A stretch of DNA of 64,000 nucleotides from Cichorium intybus (taxonomy: Eukaryota; Streptophyta; Magnoliopsida; Asterales; Asteraceae), in the NCBI GenBank assembly GCA_023525715.1, contig JAKNSD010000059.1, forward strand, positions 277,880-341,879. Reading direction: 5' to 3'. The translations under genes were made by a program, and so were the position numbers. The notes beneath the pieces were generated by a model, which was not told where the DNA came from, did no database searches, and worked only from the letters and a program-made list of their open reading frames with translations. This document shows, one piece after another, positions 14,675 through 23,891 of the stretch (positions are counted from its first letter, which is position 1; every line of letters starts with the position of its first letter).

Positions 14675-14935
14675 GACACATCGCTAGTGAGTAGAGTACA
14701 ACTGTCAAAATAAGCTCTTACTCAAGAGACTGAAAACTCCTCATATAAGTCATGGCCCCAAACCAACTGGTATTTAGAATCAATAAACACATAATTCTGC
14801 AAATCATTTTCCAAAGGAGCACATTAAGATTCCTCAACTCTTCTTTGCGGCTGTTTACGCAAAAGCCAAACCTGGGATGCCAAAGAAATCTGGTCTGTAA
14901 CCAAGCAATTTCTCATCACATCTAAAGCATAAACT
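14675..14935 (-). pseudogene. LINE ORF2 relic, upstream part of the copia-split LINE
   Basis: Minus-strand reading gives WLLRKQPQRRVEES, then VWGHDLYEEFSV and a VRAYFDS..TSDVSTRWNNL segment. This is the linker between reverse transcriptase and the zinc-binding domain of plant L1 elements. It continues at 9394 once the copia element and one target duplication are disregarded. Several stops and shifts are present. Confidence 0.7.
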
Positions 14936-15089
14936 CTTAGGGTGCGTTTGGTTGTGGAAAATTTTCTAGTTTTCCAAGAAAATTTTCCAAGAAAAATGAA
15001 AAACTGGAAAATGCGTTTGGTTAATCAAATTTTCCAAAATTTTCCTAGAAAATGAAAATTTTCCGTTTTCCAAAATTACATAGAACTTA

Positions 15090-16781
15090 GGGCCTGTTTG
15101 GCAATCTCTTAATTTTTAAGATCTGAATTTTTAAGAGGTCTGAGAGTTTAAGAGGGTCTGTATTGTTAAGAGCTGAACTGTTAACATGTTGTTTGGTTGG
15201 AACCTCTTAATTACTGTGCTGACTGAAAAAATGACAATTTTACCCTTCTGTATTAATCTGAATAAATGATGCTGCTTTATAAATTAACTGAACCAACTTC
15301 TTGAATAATGTTAAAAATAATATAAAATATCATATAAAATCTGAAATAAACATAAAGTCAAATTAAACATCAACTCCTACAATGACCGTAAACATTTAAT
15401 TCGGGTAATCTTCCAACAACTACTTGTTGTATGTAAGGCATCAGATTATTCAGGATGCCAATTGGATCTTCACCAAGTTTTCCACTCTCATGAGCTCCAA
15501 CGGGATTGAAGTATCTCAACAGAATAATTTTCCACACTGTATCTGCACTATGAATATCTCTAGCAATTTCTTCAAGAAACAGCTACAAAGATACAGAACT
15601 AATTAAATTTCAAGATTATTAAACTCTTTATAAACACTTGGGTGTACTACCTTTGTGCGCCCATATGGGTTCATTGCCTTCAGTTCAAAATCCTCAACAC
15701 ATGGGATTTTCTTGGGCTATCCATAAACTGTTGCAGAAGATGAGAAAACTAATTGCATGCCAAGATAAGTTAAAATCAGTTACAACAGATTCAAGAGTAG
15801 AAGAGCAATTGCAGTAACTTGCAATCCTCAACACATGGGATTTATATTTGAAATTTGATTCAAATAACAATTCCAGGAGTAATCAAATGCTATTTCCAGT
15901 TAAATTCCCAGATTAAACGGACGAGTGTACCTATTGACAATCATTATGGTTTCATGTAATTATAGAGAACAAGAGTAGAAGAGCAATTGCAGTAACTTGC
16001 AATCAAATTAGGGCATCATTCAGCCAACAGATTCTTCGATTCTCCATAGACATCACGCAATCCTTAATCAAGATGAGTTGAATTTGAACAACACTAAACT
16101 CAACCATTCTCCAAAAAACGGAGTTCAATTTATTAGAAATAATAGTATATTTAAACGCGGGGAATTAAATAGAGAACCTGAGAAGTAGCGTGATGATGAT
16201 GCAGAAACCGAGCAAAAAAACCGACCAACAATTCTATCATTCAAAATCAGCCACGTTGATTGCAAAATCAAAAATGTTAACAGCAAAATCGGTAATCTAT
16301 CATGCAAAATCAGTAATATTTCAGCAAAATCATCATATTTCAGCAACAAAAACGAAGCAATATCACGATTTCGGCGAGAGAAAACCTAACCTGCGAATCC
16401 AACAGCAACATCGATTTCGTGGAGAGGTTGAGCAGGTCGTCGCCGAACGAAGTTGACCAGCGTCGTCGCCGACGGAGAGGCAACCGGACCAGCGAGACGA
16501 CGTGAGAAGAAGGGTAGGAGAAGATCGTTCTCCCGATCGATATGTGGAGGGCTGGAGGCGTGAACGGAGGAGAAGGCGTGATATGAAGGATGCGATAAAT
16601 GGTTAGGGCAAATATGGAACACGCGTGTTTTTTTTTAAACAGATGTCTCTTAAAGTCTGAGAAATTAAGAGGCATTTTTCAAATTAAGTGGTAAAATTTA
16701 AGTGGTAAACAAACGGTCTAAAGTAATCAGATTAAGAGCTTGCCTCTTAATAATCCAATTAAGAGGTAAACAAACAGGGCC
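15090..16781 (-). mobile_element. PIF/Harbinger (Tourist-like) element carrying host-gene fragments
   Basis: Left end GGGCCTGTTTGGCAATCTCTTAA pairs with inverted right end GGCCCTGTTTGTTTACCTCTTAA (18 of 23 by eye). It is flanked by TTA on both sides (15087-15089 and 16782-16784), the TWA target duplication of PIF/Harbinger elements. There is no transposase in its 1692 bp. It contains a UDP-glucose 4-epimerase gene piece on the minus strand (15382-15760). A GC-rich block (16380-16620) reads like a first exon or 5' UTR of some gene on the minus strand, ending at GCAG/GTTAGG, but I cannot assign it. Non-autonomous by content. Confidence 0.8.
15382..15760 (-). pseudogene. UGE: Captured UDP-glucose 4-epimerase fragment (two exons, one intron)
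   Basis: UGE interconverts UDP-glucose and UDP-galactose in the cytosol. Upstream exon 15760-15651 reads LVFSSSATVYG, stop, PKKIPCVEDF, ELKAMNPYGRTK. It contains the SSSATVYG stretch and the YxxxK catalytic pair (Tyr and Lys of NPYGRTK) of this SDR family. A 68-bp intron (15650-15583, GT..AG) follows. The downstream exon 15582-15382 reads LFLEEIARDI, then ILLRYFNPVGAHESGKLGED and NNLMPYIQQV, and ends in PELNVYGH. One in-frame TAG replaces the Gln expected after VYG. About 100 of the usual 350 residues are present. Retaining the intron means the capture was from genomic DNA, not from mRNA. Confidence 0.88.
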
Positions 16782-16949
16782 TTAGAAAACTCAAAATTAT
16801 TGTTTTCCAAACTTTTCTATTTCCAAACATTGTTACCTTTTATTTGAATGATAAATTTGGATTAAAAACTAACAATGAGAGATAGCACATCAAAGATTTA
16901 AAAGTCATTGAAACAAGAGACGGCCAGACGGGTTATGAAACCATCCAAT

Positions 16950-17470
16950 CCAACTCCAGTTACATTTTTTTAAAGTCTAGTACTAATAAAAAGAACAAGG
17001 GATGCATAATATAATGATTATAATCGAAGATAGCCGATTTCTTAGGCTTCGTCTTTCCAAACACAACATTGTTTGGAAACTTCCACATGACCCAAGTGGT
17101 GCTAATTATAACCGCATCAATGCATTTCCTTTGCCCTCCATTAAGTTTTAAATTGTGCAAGCCACATGATCAAACTGTCTATTGCCAAAGAAGGTCATAG
17201 AATGTCCCAGCACCTCCTAATAACCGCCATATGTCCATAACCCCCAAGCAAGAAGCGAACAAATGATCCATAGTTCCTTGAGCTTAATCACATAATGAGC
17301 AAATCGTAGAATCAAAATCAATCATTTTTTGAGAGATTGACACAAGTAGGAATCCGGTTAAGTGCGACCCTCCAAAGTCGAATATTCAATTTGATAGGCA
17401 CAAATTGTTCCATCTAGTTGACACATCACTATTGATTAAAGTACAACCATCAAAATAACCTCTAGTTGAA
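16950..17470 (-). pseudogene. LINE ORF2 C-terminal relic, second copy
   Basis: Reads through a zinc-binding DHLF-like region (about 17290) to IISTTWVMWKFPNNVVFGKTKPKK (17110-17020), the WxxWKxxNxxVF tail of plant L1 ORF2. The stretch 17150-17460 parallels 9104-9394 plus 14675-14715 without the copia element. It therefore shows the unoccupied version of that insertion site (GTTGACACATC at about 17418). Confidence 0.78.
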
Positions 17471-17494
17471 GACATAAAACTTTGCACACAAGTC

Positions 17495-17496
<2 letters not shown>

Positions 17497-17525
<29 letters not shown>
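17497..17525 (+). repeat. Poly(C) tract, 29 bp
   Basis: Twenty-nine uninterrupted C; the longest homopolymer in the window, next to the LINE relic. Confidence 0.95.
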
Positions 17526-18339
17526 TTTCCCAAATTCAGTTTGATACACTCACTTAACGACATCCAATAAAAACTATAGGTCATGAAGATTGACTTCGCA
17601 TTCGTTGTGTTTTTTTATATACTTTAGATCAACTACAATTTACACGGATTGATATCTTCAAAGAATCAAAATTGTCAACCATCTGATATTTTTTGTTTAA
17701 TTGTGTTAGGAAATATACGTATAATTAGTTGTTTCCTTTTAAAGTTATTATTTTTAATCCGCTAAATAAATTATTATAATCCAGAGTAAAATCAAAACTT
17801 TAATTTAGAACATGTTTAAGATATGAATCTGAACACCTGAGAATCCAAATAATAACGACCGAGGACAAAAAAAATATCATGATCAGTTTTCTAATGCTAA
17901 ATATGATTATGGATCTATAATTGAGTGAGATAGTGGGTTTAGAAAAATAAACTTAATAAATAAAAGTTATGCAAATAAGTCCTTCGTCACGTGACAATCA
18001 GACAATGGCAGATTGTGTTTTATTTTACAATTGTTTGAATCATTTAAGCCACTAAAGCATTATTAGGTAGATTCTATAAGCACAAAATAAATATATTCCC
18101 TCTTAAAACAAATAATACGTCTTCTTTGAAATGTAATCATCCTAGCGATTTGAAGAAATAAGCGATCAAAATCAAATTTGCATTTTTTTTTGTCTCTGTG
18201 TACTTGCTCTAACGGTTGGGATGAAGTACGATCGTCAGAAGTATGAGTTATCTTCTTTAATTTTGCTTGCACAAACACTAAAAGATGAAAATCTATAAAT
18301 AATATCTCTTAGAAAATGTGGCTGGACACTTAACTGAGC
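17526..18339. other. AT-rich spacer, nothing recognised
   Basis: The minus-strand frame at 18063-18278 has no known motif. No paired termini were seen. Confidence 0.45.
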
Positions 18340-18730
18340 AAATTAACTGGTGTGATAATTCGGGTGGTATCTTTTCAGTTTGGAACCCGGCTGCGTTTGA
18401 CAGGTTTAGCTAGCATCACGTGTTTGGAGAACTTTGTCATTGTTGAAGGTAAATGGTCGAGTAATCCTTCTACTTTCCATGATAAATATATATGCACCTT
18501 AAGATGTAGTTGCTAGAAGAAACTTGTGGAACGAAGTGTTTGCTTTTGTTACTCAACATTAAGGTTATTTAATATATTCAATGATTTTAATGAATTGTAG
18601 GAAGAATGTGCGAGGTTGGGTTCGATATTATCTCAATCCTCTGAGGATATGCTCAATCGTTTCATGACTTTCATCCTGGATGATTCGTTGGTTAAAATCC
18701 AAATGAGTGGTCGAGCTTTTACGTAGGTCA
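18340..18730 (+). pseudogene. L1-like endonuclease (ORF2 N-terminal) relic
   Basis: With shifts, the plus strand reads GGIFSVWNPAAFDRF, CLENFVIVEGKW, RRNLWNEVFAFV, FNDFNE, EECARLGSI, DMLNRFMTFI and LVKIQMSGRAFT. In order, these match the GG-x-W, G-x-W, LW-x-L, GDFN, ER-x-GS, FN-x-FI and GR-x-FTW landmarks of the apurinic-type endonuclease of plant L1 elements. Many stops; opposite strand to most neighbouring LINE debris. Confidence 0.72.
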
Positions 18731-18924
18731 ATAAAACACGGACAAAGATGAGCAAATTATATAAATTTTTAGTGTCAGTTGTTGGTGATTTATATCACCA
18801 ATATTATTTAAGTGTAATGTGATAAACTTATTGATGGATGTAATCTTAATAAATATTGAACAAGTAAAGGTGGTGAAGAATGCACACTTGTTTGAGTTTA
18901 TTCAGATTTGAAGTATAATGGTAC

Positions 18925-19030
18925 TTAGGGGCGAAGCCCTTGAATAACGGGGTCCGGGGGCAGCACCCCTAGCAGCGGGGTCCAATGGGTGGCAACCCCC
19001 GACAGGGTCCAAGGGGCAGAAACCTAGTTT
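18925..19030. repeat. GC-rich imperfect repeat (GGGGTCC..GGCA..CCCC)
   Basis: Three imperfect units of GGGGTCC(A/G)..GG(G)GGCAGCACCCCT type in otherwise AT-rich DNA; each can fold back on itself. Family not recognised. Confidence 0.5.
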
Positions 19031-21119
19031 TACAATAGCTATGTGGCAGTTTTTGTAATTGCATATGACAATTATGTGGCAGTTTTCAAACACAGGGTTT
19101 TATCCCTTTTTTGGTCATTCGAATTTGGTACGAAAAAAATCATAAGTTTCACATTCTCTATTCATAGAATCAGCGAGTTTTATCCGATTGAGTTTCGATT
19201 GTATCATCAATCAACTGTCTAGCAGAGGTAATTGTGAACTCGCTTTAACCGACTAGAGTCTAGTGCCATATTTCAGGTATTCAATCATGTAAAGTAATAT
19301 CTAATCTATCAACCATGTTTAAATTGCAGTATTATGGTGTGTTGTAAATGTGTTTCTTCGAAGTGGTTGAAGGTTTAGATCTTATAATAGATAAATCTAT
19401 AAAATTTAAAGTTAATATTAAAGGATATAAATGAGTTATTTTACAAAAGAGTAGCCGGTCGTAAGGATGAATGTGGTTTGACAGTTTGAAGACCAAACCC
19501 AAAATGGACCGAAACCAATACCACTTACTACAGATTAAAGATCAAACTGATTAGGGTGAGCCCATTTGGTTTTGATTTTGGTTTGGTTTTTCGGTACCAA
19601 ACTGTAATTGCACTGCACTTATGAGTTATGTCGTAAATGCATTTGGACCGAAATAGGACCGAACTTATGAGTCATGATGTATATGAATTTGAACTAAAAT
19701 ATGACCGAGCCGACTAGGTGCCTTTTTCTTATAAAAACCAAGTATATTTAGATTAACCAAACCACAATAGCTGTGTTGTAAATATGTGTTTTTCCCGAAG
19801 CGGTTGAAGTTTTAAGTCATTTAATACATCAATATATAAATTTAAAAATAAGATTAAAAGATATGAATGGGTCGTTCTAAAAAAGAGTAGTCAATACTCA
19901 CTTGTTAAAAAAAGCAGGTTCTAATCTATAGTATTACTAAGAGGGTGTTTGGGATTTGCTAATTAGAACAACACATCATTTCCTATTAAAAGTGCTTATT
20001 AGTTTATCCTGTGTCAAAATGAAGTTTTAAAAAAATTAGTTTGGTTTAACTTATTCTGTATCAAAACTTAATAAACTGATAAATTATTTTTTAATATTTG
20101 ACAAATAATACTTATGCGTGTAATGAAAAAATAACTTATCAAAAACTACTTAAATAAGTCAATAAATAAATATAAAATAACTTATTAAAAACTCTTATCT
20201 GAATCAATAACTACTTATAAAATTTTCATATCATTTTAGACACTAAATTTTTTTATCACCTGTCACAGCAATACATCAATAAATATTTACAAAAAACTAA
20301 TTTCAAACACAAGAAAATACAAATATATCTATATTTCGATATTTTGGATTAAAAATTCGAGTGTATGTGGCCGATGTTCGCCACGTGGCAGACAGTTTTC
20401 ATGAGCGGGCCCATAAACTAATCGGGGTTAAATGAGGACCCATCACGATCACATGGGACCGTTGATTTTTTATCATTAATCATTAACTGCAATTAAGCAT
20501 CTGATTAATTATTGGAGAAGTTTCTATGTTCTTCTACTATGCAAGGAGTGGTGTACCCGCGGTAACGACGGCTCCGGCAACGTTTTCTTTAAATTTTTTG
20601 GTAAATTACAAATGTTTTCGTCTTAATTACAGTTTCAGTTATACAAATTCAGTTATGTTTAATCGAAAACAAGCTTGACAGTTTTATTAGCCTTTTATAA
20701 AGATTTATGGAACATCTTATTAGTGTTCATAAAATCGTTATTATTTATATCTAAGAAAAGTTTAAGAAAGCATACAGATTGCTAAGTCTGGTTGTGTTAT
20801 TTTATATTTGGTATAACTTCTTTTTAAATATATTTCTTCGTCTGCATGATTTTTTTTAACAGCAACAAATTTCATTAGGAAACATAAAAATATGTTACGA
20901 GAAAAATAGAAAATGTCAACTCATACTTAAAGCCAAAAATGGGTCTATTAGCCAAAATAAATAATCTGAATTTGACTTTCTCGATATATTGGGAAGTTAA
21001 AAATATAAGAATGCAACAAAGCTGCAATTAGTAATATTTTCGTGGTGTGCGTTTGACCGACAGCAAAAATCCTGTCATCCTTAAATCTTCAAAGCAATAA
21101 CAATTGTATTGAATCATTG
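19031..21119. other. Intergenic DNA; possible truncated TAGGGTGA MITE at 19552-19760
   Basis: TAGGGTGAGCCCATTTGG at about 19552, followed by GGTTTGG/ACCGAA-rich text, resembles the left end of the hAT-like MITE family but has no partner terminus. A weaker similarity links 19340-19440 with 19770-19880 (TGTTGTAAATATGTG..AGCGGTTGAAG). No genes seen. Confidence 0.35.
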
Positions 21120-21560
21120 TTTAACACGAGAAATATATTGAAGTTGATCCGCGGCAAATAATCTTTCCTCGATTGTAGTAGTTTGTAAACGAATAATATC
21201 CCATCATCGAATAATATTTTTCCCACACCTCTTTAGCTATAGTTGATGAAACAATGTTGAAAGGTCTCAATCTACAACTCACAAATGGAACAAAGTTTAG
21301 ATCCCAAATCAACGCTTCTTTTATCCAAATGATCCATAGTCAGTTTCGATTTATCCGAAAACGCCAAACTAGAATATCCATTTTTATAGGGGAAAGTTTC
21401 TTCCATCTCATAATATACTCATATGAACCCAACATACTATCATCAATAAGTTCACGGAAGGAAGCCACTGAAAAATCATCCAAATAAGATAAATCTCATA
21501 TCTAAGAGACATTGGAGTCCGAAAGCACCACTCATTGAATGTGCGAATCTAAGATTGCAT
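21120..21560 (-). pseudogene. LINE linker/zf-RVT relic
   Basis: The minus strand reads FSVASFRELIDDSML, MRWKKLSPIKMDILVWRF, LIWDLNFVPFVSC and IAKEVWEKYYSMMGY. This order (FSV..R.LID, RW..L.P.K..I..WR, C..C, VWE) is the linker plus zinc-binding domain of plant L1 ORF2. Stops and at least one shift are present, and the His pair of the zinc motif is lost. Confidence 0.75.
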
Positions 21561-21594
21561 TGCCTTTTCATCTTCATCACCTCCCAAACGTACC

Positions 21595-21672
21595 ATCCGT
21601 CAGTGATTAGGGTTTAGGTTAGGTCAAAAGCTCATTACCCATTAGGGTTTAGGTTAGGTCAAGAACCCATTT
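21595..21672 (+). repeat. 35-bp direct duplication (AGGGTTTAGGTTAGGTCAA)
   Basis: CATTAGGGTTTAGGTTAGGTCAA(A/G)A..C(T)CATT occurs twice in tandem, and a worn third form occurs at about 22655-22700 beyond the MITE. The AGGGTTTAG core is telomere-like, but only two units are present. Confidence 0.5.
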
Positions 21673-21674
21673 TG

Positions 21675-22398
21675 TAGGGGTGAGCAAAACCGAACCCGGA
21701 AACCGAGAAACCGACAAAACCGTAACCGAAAAACCGAAACCAAAACAAAAATCGATGGTTTGGGTTTGAAATTTTAAAAACCATAAAATTTTGGTTTGGG
21801 TTCGGTTTCACCAAAACCGACCCACTAAAACCGAAACCGACCCAATCCCTAAAACCAACCCAAACCCAAAAATATTTAATATATTATTAATATTTTATAT
21901 ATATTGTAGTATGTTAGGGTATTGATTACGTCAAGTTAACGACACTTGTAAGATGCATCGATAATATAGACCGGCGTGTTTTTATTTATTTTTCCATATC
22001 TTTTACCGAGTTTCTAAAAACCGATGGAATATGCACTTGAATATGTCAAATGTTACACCACTACATCATTTCTTATAGAGTTAATTGTATAAAAATGTTT
22101 AAATTGTTATTCCATGTAAATGATGACTAAAAATAATTGGTAGAATGTGATTATTAATTTTATAAATTTTTTATAATTGTTGGAAATTGGGTTCCAACCC
22201 AAAACCCACGGGTTGAAACCCAAAACCCACAAACCCATGGGTTGAAACCGAAACCGACCCAAAACCGACTTTAGAAACTGAAACCGAGCCCACTTAGAAA
22301 CCGAAACCGACGGGTTCTAGAACCCAAAAACCGAATTGATCGGTTTGGGTTCGGTTTTTACCCCAAAACCGACTCAAACCGACCCATGCACACCCCTA
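21675..22398. mobile_element. hAT-like MITE, 724 bp, with AACCGAAACC-rich ends
   Basis: Ends TAGGGGTGAGCA and TGCACACCCCTA are inverted repeats. Flanks CCATTTTG and CCATTTTC are an 8-bp target duplication with one mismatch, the hAT length. Subterminal regions are dense arrays of AAACCGAAACC / AACCCA words around an AT-rich centre. No coding capacity. Confidence 0.75.
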
Positions 22399-22722
22399 CC
22401 ATTTTCTATTCCTATTTATATGAAGTTGAATTCTGGTTATGAAATCAAGCGATTCTATAATACAACATGATATTAGAGCTCTAGGTTAAAACTTTAATGC
22501 TAATCACAACCTACCGCTGCTGACCTCTACATCTGACAACCTTCTCCAATAGTCATCGGAGGTGCCTTCATTATATTTAATATTTTTCATTTCCTATTTC
22601 TTCTCATAAATAATAATACAGACGTTTGCACCAAACCAACGTTACGAGGTTAAATGATTAGGATTTAGTAGGTCAAGAATCCATTACCCATTAGCATTAT
22701 GAGGTTGGATGAACGTCATGAT

Positions 22723-23891
22723 TCAGGGTCGGCCCAAGGCCCGGGTGAGCTGGGCGACGGCCCAAGGCAGCAAAGTTTATGGGGCAGCAAATTTTATGGA
22801 CCTATTGTTCTGTCGGCCCAAAGTATAACGATGTGTATGGAATTGGGGAGCAGCAGGCGGGACGGGACGTGAATCAGGGCAGCCGACAACATGATTCATG
22901 AAGGCGGTAACCGATAAAAAACACATCGCACGCGTAATTAATGTTTCACGATTTCAGATGTTCGAGATGGTAGAAGATGATGAGGCGAGGATTGGGAGAA
23001 ACGAAGAAAACGCATCGGCTAAAGTAAAGTTATTTCTTTCTTAATATCATTCTCAGATTCCCTTAACCTAAAAATCTTATTTGTGTTCTTAGTTTCTCAA
23101 TTTCATTCTCCGATACTCAGATTAATCATGGAAATCAAGAAAGATGGCTTCTTTCAATTTTGTGTTCTTGATTGTTTCAGCTGCAGTTGGATGAACATTC
23201 CCATAAGCACCCCAGAATCAGCACCACATAATCAGTTGTGTTTTCAGGTGGGACCCGTATGATTAATGTTGGATTTAACCTGCGATGTAGAAAATAGCAT
23301 CCAACATGCATTCTTTGACTTGTTTTTATTTTTTATCACTATTTCAAAGTGCAGGAAGGGTTGCTGATAATTCCCAGATGGAATATGAGGCCAAATCTGC
23401 TAGAGATGGTGCCTGGTATCTAGAAGTATTATATAACACTATAACAGTAAATGGATTATAATTTATAACACTTAAATGACATTAATTCTTTGTAATCTTG
23501 AAGCAACGGTTGCACTCAATAATTTGATGTTTAGTTCGTATACATGCTTTGCAAATATGATGGTTGTTTATTAGATGAAGGTGAAGTGGTTCATTACTTG
23601 AAGGGGGCTCTTTGATATCGAGATGATTATCCTTTTTTCAATCAGAAATGACAACTTTTTCCGCATCTCAAAGTCCTTTAACACATTAATATAAATAATT
23701 TTGAAGCATGTTGTAGAACTTAAACACCGTTAATGTCAAATTTAGGGATCTATGAATAGAATGTATATTTGAATCAATGGATTCGAGATTTTTGAAGAGA
23801 TTAGCTATTAATTGGACTACCATATGGTATGAATATAGGGCATTATTTTAATATCTTGCCTAGGGCATTGAAAACCAATGGATCGGCCCTG
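22723..23891 (+). mobile_element. hAT-type element carrying a SAWADEE/SHH-like gene fragment
   Basis: Ends (T)CAGGGTCGGCCCA and TGGATCGGCCCTG are imperfect inverted repeats of the CAGGG..CGG hAT type. They are bounded by a perfect 8-bp duplication GTCATGAT (22715-22722 and 23892-23899). There is no transposase within 1169 bp. The centre holds exon-like blocks separated by AT-rich intron-like DNA, one of which encodes a SAWADEE start (23353-23425). Confidence 0.8.
22960..23425 (+). pseudogene. SHH: Captured SHH1/SHH2-like fragment (SAWADEE domain start)
   Basis: After a TTTCAAAGTGCAG acceptor-like site at 23353 the sequence reads GRVADNSQMEYEAKSARDGAWY and then diverges. FEAKSARDGAWYDV is the hallmark opening of the SAWADEE domain of SHH1/SHH2, chromatin readers of H3K9me/H3K4 that recruit RNA polymerase IV. 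Upstream exon-like pieces at 22960-23022 (EMVEDDEARIG, ending AAAG/TAAAG) and 23182-23248 (after TTGTTTCAG, ending TTTTCAG/GTGGG) may belong to the same gene but I cannot place them. Only a few dozen residues remain, so no function is expected. Confidence 0.65.

Larger units (their letters stand above)
14940..16840. repeat. Older AT-rich MITE-like sequence split by the Harbinger-type element
   Basis: Left part 14941-15089 starts GGGTGCGTTTGGTTGTGGAA and is full of TTTTCCAA/TTGGAAAA words. The same texture resumes at 16782-16835 right of the inserted element. Only the left terminus looks preserved. Confidence 0.45.

Noticed and set aside
16340..16675. Minus-strand 78-111-codon frames in the Harbinger-type element as a gene
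   Set aside because: They may be a captured first exon, but no motif or continuation is recognisable, so they are described only as a GC-rich exon-like block.
21595..21665. AGGGTTTAGG words as interstitial telomeric repeat
   Set aside because: Only two units of a 35-bp duplication; not a (TTTAGGG)n array.
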